Positions 1-6,989 of a stretch of DNA of 36,057 bases are shown piece after piece. A program made the translations under genes and the position numbers. Numbering within the stretch: position 1 is the first letter of the stretch; the number at the start of each line of letters is the position of its first letter. The notes under the pieces are model-generated. The model worked only from the letters and a program-made list of their open reading frames with translations. It was not told the origin of the DNA and made no database searches. This stretch comes from CAIVPM01 sp964477265 (GTDB lineage: Bacteria; Bacteroidota; Bacteroidia; Chitinophagales; Chitinophagaceae): positions 1 through 36,057 of the forward strand of contig CAYZDJ010000025.1 of assembly GCA_964477265.1 (NCBI GenBank), read 5' to 3'.

Positions 1-57
1 GGACTTAAAATCCTGTTTGCAGCAATGCAAGTAACGGTTCAACTCCGTTCCGGGGCA
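1..57 (+). tRNA. tRNA-Leu (anticodon TAA), 3' part only
   Basis: The window opens inside a tRNA. The anticodon loop CTTAAAA (positions 4-10) gives anticodon TAA at 6-8. A long class II variable arm follows (TTGCAGCAATGCAA region, about 17-30), as expected for leucine. The T arm is AACGG/CCGTT with loop TTCAACT (33-49), and the acceptor 3' strand CCGGGGC plus discriminator A occupies 50-57. CCA is not encoded. The 5' half lies outside the window. Confidence 0.9.
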
Positions 58-65
58 CAAATTTT

Positions 66-98
66 AAAGCCACACTATTAAAATAGTGTGGCTTTTTT
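66..98 (+). terminator. Rho-independent terminator after tRNA-Leu
   Basis: Perfect stem AGCCACACTATT / AATAGTGTGGCT with a very short loop, followed by a T-run. It lies directly after the tRNA and before the next gene, so it most likely ends the tRNA transcript. Confidence 0.8.
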
Positions 99-102
99 GT
101 TT

Positions 103-133
103 ACTTGCCAAAAGGTTATTCAACTTATTTTCG
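103..133 (+). promoter_or_regulatory. Candidate Bacteroidota-type promoter for the MbnP/MbnH pair
   Basis: CTTG at 103-106 and TATTTTCG at 126-133 are separated by 19 bases. They approximate the Bacteroidota TTTG / TAnnTTTG consensus with one mismatch each. The start codon is 15 bases downstream at 148. This is a motif match only; no transcript data support it. Confidence 0.35.
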
Positions 134-147
134 TATAAAGTTTCATA

Positions 148-840
148 ATGAAAATAACTTCAATATTTTTTGCTTTATTATTGTCAACTGCTACCATAGC
201 ACAATCTAAAAAAAATGTTGTTGTAAATTTTAATGCGGTATACAATAGTCAAAAACTGCAATTTGATTCTGTACAATATTTAGTGCCTAACACAACAGAT
301 AGTGTAACCTTTACTAATCTTAAATTCTATATTTCAAACATTGTTTTATTAAATAATAAAAAGAAAGTTTTTGTAGAGAAAAATAGCTATCATTTAATTG
401 ATGTTACTAATAATAAAGATTTACAATTTGTGCTGAAAGTGCCATCAACATTGCATTATAACAATATTAAGTTTGATTTAGGGATTGATAGTGCGACTAA
501 TGCAAGTGGTGTGCATGGTAAAGATTTAGACCCAATAAAAGGTATGTATTGGGCTTGGCATAGTGGTTATATCAATTTTAAGTTAGAAGGGAATAGTAAG
601 CTCTGTAATACTCGCAACAATGCTTTTGAATTTCACTTAGGGGGTTTTCAATATCCTTATAATGCTTTGCAAAAAATTGTATTAAAAGTTGAAGCAAAAA
701 AAGACATTAATATAGATGCAGATATTTATAAATTTTTATCAGCAATAAATTTATCAAATACAAATCAGATAATGACACCGGGCAAACAAGCTGTTGAATT
801 AAGTAAAGCTGCTTCAACCATTTTCAGCATAAAAAAATAA
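148..840 (+). CDS. MbnP-family periplasmic copper-binding-type protein
   Basis: 230 residues with a type I signal peptide (hydrophobic core about 5-17, likely cleavage near AQS at 18-20). The recognisable signature is GMYWAWHSGYINFKLEG at 132-148, with further conserved-looking His residues at 123 and 163. This matches the MbnP family (PF20243-type proteins), first described beside methanobactin genes, where MbnP binds copper after its partner MbnH oxidises a tryptophan to kynurenine. Trp residues are present in the motif (W135, W137). The stop codon overlaps the start of the di-haem peroxidase-like gene by one base (TAATG), so the two are translationally coupled and form the usual MbnP/MbnH pair. 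No methanobactin precursor or biosynthesis gene is seen in the window. Copper binding is inferred from the family, not shown. Confidence 0.82.
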   Translation: MKITSIFFALLLSTATIAQSKKNVVVNFNAVYNSQKLQFDSVQYLVPNTTDSVTFTNLKFYISNIVLLNNKKKVFVEKNSYHLIDVTNNKDLQFVLKVPSTLHYNNIKFDLGIDSATNASGVHGKDLDPIKGMYWAWHSGYINFKLEGNSKLCNTRNNAFEFHLGGFQYPYNALQKIVLKVEAKKDINIDADIYKFLSAINLSNTNQIMTPGKQAVELSKAASTIFSIKK

Positions 841-1841
841 TGAAAAAACTTGTAGCAATATTATTTTTATGTACTACTTGCTATGCGTTTAAAAACATAG
901 CTGATAAGTTGTTTATTGTTCCAAAAAATTTTCCTGCACCTGTTTACGACTTTGCAAACAATAAATTAAGTAATGATAAGATTGCTTTAGGCAAAATGCT
1001 TTTTAATGACCCAATACTTTCTAAGGATAACACTATTTCGTGTAGCAGTTGCCATTTAAGCTACACTGCATTTGCACATACCGACCACGCCTTAAGCCAT
1101 GGCATTGATAATAGAATTGGAACACGCAATTCTTTAGCATTAATAAATCTGGCATGGAGCAAAAACTTTATGTGGGATGGTGCAATTCATCATTTAGATG
1201 TGCAGGCATTGGCACCTATTACAAATCATTTAGAAATGGATGAAACTATTGAAAACATTGTATCCAAGCTGCAATCATCATCAAAATACAGAACGCTTTT
1301 TTATAAAGCTTTTAATGATAGTGTGATTACCGGCGAACATACCTTAAAAGCCATTTCACAATTTTTGGTAACGCTTGTAAGTGCCAATAGTAAATATGAT
1401 AAAGTAATGCGAAATGAAAAAGGTTTTGCTTTTACAGAATATGAAGCTAAAGGCTATGAACTGTTTAAAACCAACTGTGCAAGTTGCCATAAAGAACCTT
1501 TATTTACCAATAATGAATTTGAAAATAATGGATTGAAGCTAGATACAACACTTAACGATATTGGCAGAATGAAGATTACAAATGATGCAAATGACTCATT
1601 AAAATTTAAAGTACCAACCTTGCGTAATTGCGAGGTAACTTATCCTTATATGCACGATGGAAGGTTTAGTAATTTGCAGATGGTATTGTTTCATTATTCT
1701 GAAGATATTTATTCATCTGCAACATTGTCGCCACAATTAAAAACGAAAATGCAATTAAGCGAACAAGATAAAAATTGCTTAATTGCATTTTTAAAAACAC
1801 TTACTGATGAAGAGTTTTTGCAGAATGAAAAGTTTAGATAA
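840..1841 (+). CDS. Di-haem cytochrome c peroxidase/MauG family protein, MbnH-like
   Basis: 333 residues with an N-terminal signal sequence and two c-type haem sites, CSSCH at 68-72 and CASCH at 213-217. This is the two-haem architecture of bacterial cytochrome c peroxidases and MauG. The stretch YPYMHDGRF at 268-276 is the typical C-terminal motif around the second haem. Placement 1 nt downstream of an MbnP-like gene points to the MbnH branch, whose known activity is oxidation of a tryptophan in MbnP using peroxide-derived high-valent haem. Ordinary H2O2 detoxification remains possible, because the axial ligands that separate the subfamilies cannot be settled by eye. Predicted periplasmic location. 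Confidence 0.85.
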   Translation: MKKLVAILFLCTTCYAFKNIADKLFIVPKNFPAPVYDFANNKLSNDKIALGKMLFNDPILSKDNTISCSSCHLSYTAFAHTDHALSHGIDNRIGTRNSLALINLAWSKNFMWDGAIHHLDVQALAPITNHLEMDETIENIVSKLQSSSKYRTLFYKAFNDSVITGEHTLKAISQFLVTLVSANSKYDKVMRNEKGFAFTEYEAKGYELFKTNCASCHKEPLFTNNEFENNGLKLDTTLNDIGRMKITNDANDSLKFKVPTLRNCEVTYPYMHDGRFSNLQMVLFHYSEDIYSSATLSPQLKTKMQLSEQDKNCLIAFLKTLTDEEFLQNEKFR

Positions 1842-1850
1842 ACCAATTCA

Positions 1851-2573
1851 TTATCCCATATTATGAAACACTTTGTTTACATCTTCATCTTGCTCCAACC
1901 TTTCAATTAATTTACTCACATCCTCAGCCTGTGCATCACTTACAGGAACAGTGGTTGTTGGAATCCACTCCAACTCTGCACTAATTGGTGTTAGGTTTTT
2001 TTCTTCAAGGGCTTTTTGCAAGTTGCCAAAGTCGGTAAACGCACAACGCAATACCAGTATAGGTTTGCCATTGTCATCAACACTTTCGCCCAATTCATCC
2101 AAGCCAAAATCTATCAACTCCAATTCCAAATCATCTGTGTTTAAACCTTCAGGATTTAACTTAAATACACCCATTTTTTTAAATTGAAAACTTACACTAC
2201 CACTGTTGCCCAAGGCACCATTGCCTTTATTAAAATGAGCTTTTACATTGGCTACAGTCCTTACGTGGTTATCAGTTGCAGTTTCTACTAAAAGAGCTAC
2301 ACCATGCGGTGCATAGCCTTCATATAAAATTTCCTCATAGTTTGTAGTATCTTTTCCTTGTGCACGTTTAATGGCAGCTTCAACCCTGTCTTTTGGCATG
2401 CCCACGCTTCTTGCATTTTGAAAACACCTACGCAATGCAGGGTTAGTTGCAACATCTGGACCTCCAGCTTTTACAGCAATAATAATTTCCTTGCCAATAC
2501 GTGTAAATTGCTTAGCCATTCTATCCCAGCGAGCAAACATGGTGGCTTTTCTTACCTCAAAAATTCTTCCCAT
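1851..2573 (-). CDS. YebC/PmpR family (TACO1-like) protein
   Basis: 240 residues, the usual length for the family. The N-terminus MGRIFEVRKATMFARWDRMA and the block GNSGSVSFQFKKMG at about 117-130 are characteristic of YebC/PmpR/TACO1 proteins; the bacterial norm is a GRSKWANI-like start and a G..G.VS..F. block. Members are cytoplasmic. They were annotated for years as transcriptional regulators, and more recent work links them to relief of ribosome stalling at proline-rich sequences, so the cellular role here is left open. The gene is convergent with the MbnH-like gene (9 bases between stops) and divergent from the sigma factor gene. A TATATTTG-like element lies upstream on the minus strand. 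Confidence 0.95.
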   Translation of the reverse strand: MGRIFEVRKATMFARWDRMAKQFTRIGKEIIIAVKAGGPDVATNPALRRCFQNARSVGMPKDRVEAAIKRAQGKDTTNYEEILYEGYAPHGVALLVETATDNHVRTVANVKAHFNKGNGALGNSGSVSFQFKKMGVFKLNPEGLNTDDLELELIDFGLDELGESVDDNGKPILVLRCAFTDFGNLQKALEEKNLTPISAELEWIPTTTVPVSDAQAEDVSKLIERLEQDEDVNKVFHNMG

Positions 2574-2605
2574 TTTATCTTAAATTATTTTTAAAAAATG
2601 TGCTG

Positions 2606-2613
2606 CAAATATA
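2606..2613 (-). promoter_or_regulatory. Candidate -7 element for the yebC-type gene
   Basis: The plus strand reads CAAATATA, which is TATATTTG on the minus strand and fits the Bacteroidota TAnnTTTG -7 box. It lies 33 bases upstream of the start codon. The matching -33 TTTG is weak (an ATTG at non-ideal spacing), so confidence is low. Confidence 0.3.
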
Positions 2614-2684
2614 TTGTGTGTGTTGATGTAGCAATAGATTTCGCTTTGGTATTGTAAAATCATTTTAATAAAAATTAACCTAGC

Positions 2685-2716
2685 AAAATGCTTGCTTCAT
2701 TAACAAGCAAGCATTT
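2685..2716. other. Perfect 11-bp inverted repeat in the yebC/sigma divergent gap
   Basis: AAAATGCTTGC (2685-2695) is exactly repeated in reverse complement as GCAAGCATTTT (2706-2716), with a 10-base loop, and is followed by a T-rich stretch. It looks like a terminator, but it sits between two divergently oriented genes, so it has no obvious transcript to end. It could be an operator, a relic terminator or part of a 5' leader of the sigma factor mRNA. Confidence 0.55.
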
Positions 2717-2777
2717 TAATTTTATCTTGAGATTAAACTATTTAAAATAAAAATACTCTTTATTCGTAACTACGCTT

Positions 2778-3320
2778 ATGCAGCCAAACAACGATATTTT
2801 ATTCCAATCATTGTATAATGAACATAGCAAGATGGTTTATAATCTTTCGTTGCAGTATGTGCAAAACACAGATGACGCACAAGATATAACGCAGGAGGTA
2901 TTTGTAAAAGTGTATCAAAATTTAAGCAACTTTAATGCTGCAACTGCCAGCCTAAAAACCTGGATTTACAGGATTGCCATTAACCAAAACCTGGATTTCA
3001 TTAAACAAAAAAAAGCAAAGAAAAGATTTGGCTTTATTACTTCGTTGTTTCATCATGAAACCAATGAGCCAATTGCAGATGCTGTACACTTTAATCATCC
3101 TGGCATAGCTTTAGAAGACAAGGAATTGATGCAAAAAATTTTTGGCTTTATAAATGAATTGCCATCAAACCAGCGTACAGCAATTGTTTTAGCCAGATTG
3201 GATGATAGGAGCCAAAAGGAAATTGCAGTGATAATGCAAATGTCTGTAAAGGCTGTAGAATCTCTATTGCAAAGGGCTAAGCAAACTTTGAATAAAAAAA
3301 TGGACACAATAGAAGGATAA
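2778..3320 (+). CDS. ECF-type RNA polymerase sigma factor
   Basis: 180 residues with the two-domain ECF layout. Sigma region 2 spans about 11-80 (YNEHSKMVYNLSLQYVQN, then DAQDITQEVFVKVYQNL, then LKTWIYRIAINQNLDFIKQ). Sigma region 4 spans about 125-175 (LPSNQRTAIVLARLDDRSQK, then EIAVIMQMSVKAVESLLQRA). It would direct RNA polymerase to a small regulon. It is followed after 29 bases by a small membrane protein and then by a Spy/CpxP-like protein, an order reminiscent of the CnrH sigma factor with its CnrY anti-sigma and CnrX metal sensor. By analogy it is probably held at the membrane until a periplasmic signal is sensed. That control is inference from gene order only. Confidence 0.92.
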   Translation: MQPNNDILFQSLYNEHSKMVYNLSLQYVQNTDDAQDITQEVFVKVYQNLSNFNAATASLKTWIYRIAINQNLDFIKQKKAKKRFGFITSLFHHETNEPIADAVHFNHPGIALEDKELMQKIFGFINELPSNQRTAIVLARLDDRSQKEIAVIMQMSVKAVESLLQRAKQTLNKKMDTIEG

Positions 3321-3349
3321 ATGATTACATATCGTATAAATAAAAAACA

Positions 3350-3622
3350 ATGGAAAATAATCTTGACATATTAAATAAAATAAGTAGGGTAGAAGCACCC
3401 CCATTTTTATTTACAAGGATAAGCCAGAGAGTTAATTCTTTACAAAGCAATGCTGTTTCAACAACATTCAAGTTTGCATTTGCTATGGCAGCAACCATTA
3501 TTTTATGTTTAAACATTATTGTTTTCTTTAAGGTAAATAACCAACCAGTAGTAACACAGCCAGTAAACACAACAGGTTCTTCTTACTCTTCATCCTTACA
3601 AAATAATATTTATAATGAATAA
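3350..3622 (+). CDS. Small single-pass membrane protein, possible anti-sigma factor
   Basis: 90 residues. There is a polar N-terminal segment of about 38 residues with the short motif ILNKISRVEAPPFLFTRI, one hydrophobic helix at about 42-61, and a Ser/Thr/Gln-rich tail. No cysteine zinc motif (ZAS) is present. It starts 29 bases after the sigma factor and overlaps the next gene by 8 bases, so the three genes are almost certainly co-transcribed. Size, single helix and position match a CnrY-like anti-sigma that binds the sigma factor with its cytoplasmic N-terminus. I do not recognise a named family, so the role rests on context. Confidence 0.75.
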   Translation: MENNLDILNKISRVEAPPFLFTRISQRVNSLQSNAVSTTFKFAFAMAATIILCLNIIVFFKVNNQPVVTQPVNTTGSSYSSSLQNNIYNE

Positions 3623-4139
3623 ACAAAGATTATTAACCATTGCTGTGTTGGGCTTATTGTTATTGAACATGACAATGGTTGGCGTGTTTATTTTTAGAAA
3701 ACCACCACACCAATCCCCACTTCTAAAAGCTGCAAATCAATTGCCACAACAAGGGCACAAAGAGTTAAAGGAAACGGTAATTGAGACATTGAAATTTGAT
3801 GATGACCAAATTGAAAAGTATGAGGAGTTAATTCAACAACACAGGGATGCAATTTGCCAGAAAGATTCTTTAATGCTTGACTTGAAAAGCAAATTATATG
3901 CAACCCTGGCAGACAATAATGTGGCTGCTAAAGATGCAGCAAATGCTGCAATTGCAGCACTACACAATGAAATTGAAATGATACACTATAATCATTTTGA
4001 GGCAATAAAAGCTATTTGCAAACCCGAACAATTGCAGGCGTTTAATCAGCTTTCAAAAGAATTTGCAATGGCTTTTAAACAACAGCATAAACCAGGTCAT
4101 CCGCCAATGCACCGCCCACCACCACATCCTGAAGATTAA
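3615..4139 (+). CDS. Spy/CpxP/CnrX-like membrane-anchored periplasmic protein
   Basis: 174 residues. The N-terminal hydrophobic segment (about 6-27, ending in FIFRKPPHQ) looks like an uncleaved anchor, and the rest is a helical periplasmic domain (about 45-155). The helical hairpin pattern, with LKFDDDQIEKYEEL early and AICKPEQLQAFNQLSKEF late, is that of the LTxxQ/periplasmic heavy-metal sensor superfamily (Spy, CpxP, CnrX, ZraP). The last 20 residues are rich in His, Pro and Met, a plausible metal-binding tail. It overlaps the preceding gene by 8 bases. Likely role: periplasmic stress or metal sensor that feeds the sigma factor two genes upstream. The metal, if any, is unknown. The MbnP/MbnH-like copper genes lie only about 0.9 kb from the operon start. 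Confidence 0.78.
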   Translation: MNKQRLLTIAVLGLLLLNMTMVGVFIFRKPPHQSPLLKAANQLPQQGHKELKETVIETLKFDDDQIEKYEELIQQHRDAICQKDSLMLDLKSKLYATLADNNVAAKDAANAAIAALHNEIEMIHYNHFEAIKAICKPEQLQAFNQLSKEFAMAFKQQHKPGHPPMHRPPPHPED

Positions 4140-4148
4140 AATAAGTTA

Positions 4149-5024
4149 TTAAAAAAGTTCGACACTCCAGGTTGCAGAAAATGTATTGTTTGCAGCTAAA
4201 GAAATAATGCCTTCCTTATCTGTTAATTTGCCATTTGAATTTTCAGTGTCTGAAATACCAAGCCAAGGTTCAAGGCAAACAAAGTTTGCATCTTTTGCAT
4301 TCCATATTCCAAAGTAAGGAAAGCCATCAAACTTCATTTGCAAGCCATTACTGCTTTTACCAGATTTTATTTTTATATCTGTTGATTTTAAATCTTTAAA
4401 TACTAAAGCATCTTTGTAAAATAATTCCTTTGTAAGCTGCAAAGTATTACTGTTATTGAATTGTGGGGTTGTTTCTGCTTTAATTAATCCATCCTTTGTT
4501 AAAGGATAAATACCACAGTTTTCATTTTCATTAAATTCTAAAAACCAATCATTAAAATTTGTATCAGTAGTTAATGGAATTGCAAATGCAGGATGAGCAC
4601 CAACAGAAAAATACATTTCGTTTGTGCCTGTGTTTTCTACTTTATAGGTGCAATAAAGTTGTGTGTTATCAATTGTATATTCAATTATAAATCTAAAATT
4701 AAAAGGATAGTTTTGTTTTGTTGAAGCATTTGATTCTAAAGCAAATTGGATTCTACATCCATCATTTAATTCAACTTTAAATTCATTGTCTCTTGCAAAA
4801 CCATGACGACTTAATGAATATTTTTTTCCTTCAAACTCGTATTCATTATTCTTTAATCCACCAACAATTGGAAAAAGTACAGGGCTTTTTTTGCCCCAGA
4901 AATTAGCATCACCATTCCATAAATATTCAAGCTGTGTTGCTTTGCTGTAAAGACTTTGCAGCTCTGCACCTTTACTGCTTATTTCTACTTTTATAGTTGC
5001 ATTTTCTATTATATAATTACTCAT
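4149..5024 (-). CDS. Aldose 1-epimerase family protein (galactose mutarotase-like)
   Basis: 291 residues from the chosen start MSNYIIENATIKVEIS. The beta-sandwich family is recognised from the N-terminal sequence SSKGAELQSLYSK, the segment LWNGDANFWGKKSPVLFPIV, the catalytic-type block SVGAHPAFAIP, and CLEPWLGISD near the C-terminus. Such proteins interconvert alpha and beta anomers of hexoses or hexose 6-phosphates (YeaD/LacX-like subgroup) in the cytoplasm. The open frame extends 35 codons further upstream, but that part lies inside an interspersed inverted repeat (5050-5150) and gives an implausible N-terminus, so the internal ATG at 5022-5024 is preferred. The substrate cannot be told from sequence. 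Confidence 0.88.
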   Translation of the reverse strand: MSNYIIENATIKVEISSKGAELQSLYSKATQLEYLWNGDANFWGKKSPVLFPIVGGLKNNEYEFEGKKYSLSRHGFARDNEFKVELNDGCRIQFALESNASTKQNYPFNFRFIIEYTIDNTQLYCTYKVENTGTNEMYFSVGAHPAFAIPLTTDTNFNDWFLEFNENENCGIYPLTKDGLIKAETTPQFNNSNTLQLTKELFYKDALVFKDLKSTDIKIKSGKSSNGLQMKFDGFPYFGIWNAKDANFVCLEPWLGISDTENSNGKLTDKEGIISLAANNTFSATWSVELF

Positions 5025-5049
5025 AAAAAAGTTGTAGTTTTTAATTTTA

Positions 5050-5150
5050 TTAACCGCAAAGGACACAAAGTTTTTACGCAGAGAAAACGCAAAGATTGTT
5101 TGAAGCCTCTGTGGTCTTTGCGTTTCCACCTTTGTGTTCTCTGTGGTTAA
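5050..5150. repeat. Interspersed imperfect inverted repeat (CAAAG/CACAGAG type)
   Basis: TTAACCGCAAAGGACACAAAG (5050-5070, 21 bases) pairs with the right arm at 5130-5150 at 18 of 21 positions, and the interior is also self-complementary (AACGCAAAGA against TCTTTGCGTT). A related unit lies at 35808-35908. Both sit between genes, as expected for a dispersed palindromic element. Confidence 0.75.
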
Positions 5151-5175
5151 AGAAAATGAATTTGATAAGTTTAAA

Positions 5176-6363
5176 TTAAATATAAAAAGATTTTATTTTT
5201 TCAATTACACTTTCTACCACAGCATCAGGGCAACTTGCACCACTTGTAATTAAAATTTTTAAAGGTTCTTTTTCAGGTAAAAAGTTTGTTATAATAGTTT
5301 CTTCTTTTGTTTTCCAGTTGGTATGTGCAATCTCATTTTTACTAATAATTTTTGTTGCACTGTCAATAAAAAAAGTAGGTAATTTTTGTTCACACATTTC
5401 TACTAAATGCGATGTATTACTGCTGTTATTACCACCAACAACAATGGCTAAATCTGCTGCTGTATTCAGCATTTCCCTTACAGCAGTTTGATTATCGTTT
5501 GTTGCATAGCAAAGTGTATCTCTTGTATCAGCAAATCTTTGGGCTATCGTTTCATTTGTTAAGCCATAATGTTCAATCATTGTTTGCTTTAAAAAGTCAG
5601 ATATTGCCTGTGTATCGCTTGCTAATTGTGTAGTTTGGTTAACAACGCCAATTCGTTCCAAATCCTTTGTTATATTGAATCCTGTTGAATACCTTCCTTT
5701 AAATTCATTGTAAAATTCCTGGGTAGGTAATTGCTGTGTAATGTATAAGGCAAGTCTTTTTGCTTCCTCCATATCATTAACAACTACTGTTGGTGTATGA
5801 GATGAAGCATGAGAAAAAGTCGCCCTTGTTTCTTCATGTTTTGGTTTGCCATGTACTACAATGCTATAGCCTTTTTGTGCAATTTGCTGGCTTCTGTTCC
5901 ATACTTTTTCTACAAAGGGACATGTTGTATTCCAGTTGTCAACTTTAACGCCTTTTGCCTTTAGTGTATTTTCAATATCAAGCGTGGTTCCAAATGCTGG
6001 TATAATTACAACATCATCGCTTGTAATTTCATCAAAAGAAACTAACTGGTTGCCATAAGTGTCTTGTATAAAAATAATTCCATGATTTCTCAAATCCTCA
6101 TTAACTAAAGGATTGTGTATCATTTCGCTCAATAAAAATATCCTTTTCCCTTTGTTTTCTTCAATAGTTTTAAAAGCTATTTCAATAGCATTTTCCACAC
6201 CATAGCAAAACCCAAAATGGCGAGCTAAATAAATGTGTAATTTACCATAATCAAGTAAAGTGGGAGAGAAGTCTTTTTTTAATTTATCTGCTTGCTTGCG
6301 TTGTTCTTTTATATCAGCAATTAACTGGCTTCTATAAAAACTGGGAACATCAAATTGTTTCAT
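5176..6363 (-). CDS. ispH: 4-hydroxy-3-methylbut-2-enyl diphosphate reductase (IspH/LytB), long form
   Basis: 395 residues, longer than the E. coli enzyme (about 316) because of an N-terminal extension (about 40 residues) and internal insertions. It performs the last step of the MEP isoprenoid pathway, giving IPP and DMAPP, using a 4Fe-4S cluster. The three cluster cysteines are C53 (HFGFCYGVENA), C148 (NTTCPFVEKVW) and C378 (SGASCPDAVVE). Other family blocks are QTTQLASDTQAI, DTLCYATNDNQ and GNNSSNTSHL. The conserved first His is present (MIHNP, H83). The positions corresponding to the E. coli SAHGV and GHPEVEGT blocks read PAFGTT and GKPKHEET, so several substrate-contact residues differ, apparently a feature of this long subfamily. 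Single gene, convergent with nothing. The start is a clear ATG. Confidence 0.96.
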   Translation of the reverse strand: MKQFDVPSFYRSQLIADIKEQRKQADKLKKDFSPTLLDYGKLHIYLARHFGFCYGVENAIEIAFKTIEENKGKRIFLLSEMIHNPLVNEDLRNHGIIFIQDTYGNQLVSFDEITSDDVVIIPAFGTTLDIENTLKAKGVKVDNWNTTCPFVEKVWNRSQQIAQKGYSIVVHGKPKHEETRATFSHASSHTPTVVVNDMEEAKRLALYITQQLPTQEFYNEFKGRYSTGFNITKDLERIGVVNQTTQLASDTQAISDFLKQTMIEHYGLTNETIAQRFADTRDTLCYATNDNQTAVREMLNTAADLAIVVGGNNSSNTSHLVEMCEQKLPTFFIDSATKIISKNEIAHTNWKTKEETIITNFLPEKEPLKILITSGASCPDAVVESVIEKIKSFYI

Positions 6364-6989
6364 TTTTTTTTAACTATGGTTGCAAATAACGATAAAAATT
6401 AACTCTCACAGATAACACAGATTTGCACAGATATTTTTCGTTGTTATTTGTGTGAAACAACAAATTTTCGTACTGCTAAAACAACCACATAAAAAAATGC
6501 TGATATTTATGCACATTGCCTTTACACACTACCAAACCCAAAAAGCAATACAATTTTAGCTTTAAATGTTAAATAACTGTGTATAAACACAAAATACCTT
6601 GCTTAAAATTCAGGGGGTTTTGCCAAAATATTAAGGGGTTTTGGCAAGGGGCTTTTGTGGGTTATTAACAGGAAATTTTTAAATAATAAGTGTGTTGATT
6701 TTTGAATATTAAAAGCATTTTAGGTTTACACCTGGAAGAAATAATTGAAAACAAGTAATTTACAAGCAAATATTATTTAGCATTTCCAATCTGTACCTTA
6801 ACCAAACCATATTGGATTTAGTTACCACTCTTCAATATAATTTCTCAACGTTAGACAAATGCTGAAAACTAATGTGAGGGTACTTAAATTAATAGAGTAA
6901 GCAAATTATTATTAACCACTATATAAAAAATATGGTACAGCATATTTAATAGCCAACAAAACATTTGTTAATTTTTAATATAGTACACA
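6364..6989. other. 626-bp gene-poor intergenic region
   Basis: No credible ORF is present on either strand. It contains a short interspersed repeat (6402-6434) and a 9-bp inverted repeat, TTGCCAAAA (6620-6628) / TTTTGGCAA (6639-6647), within a run of G and T that has no terminator T-tract. The rest is AT-rich sequence without a recognisable RNA. Confidence 0.5.
6402..6434. repeat. Short interspersed repeat (ACAGATAACACAGATTTGCACAGAT type)
   Basis: Read on the minus strand it is CTGTGCAAATCTGTGTTATC followed by TGTGAG. The same core (CTGTG..ATC.GTGTTATC.GTGAG) recurs at 12241-12265 on the plus strand. Both copies are intergenic. Confidence 0.5.

Noticed and set aside
5025..5129. 35-residue N-terminal extension of the aldose epimerase
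   Set aside because: Encoded by the interspersed inverted repeat and unlike the family; the ATG at 5022-5024 fits the usual N-terminus.
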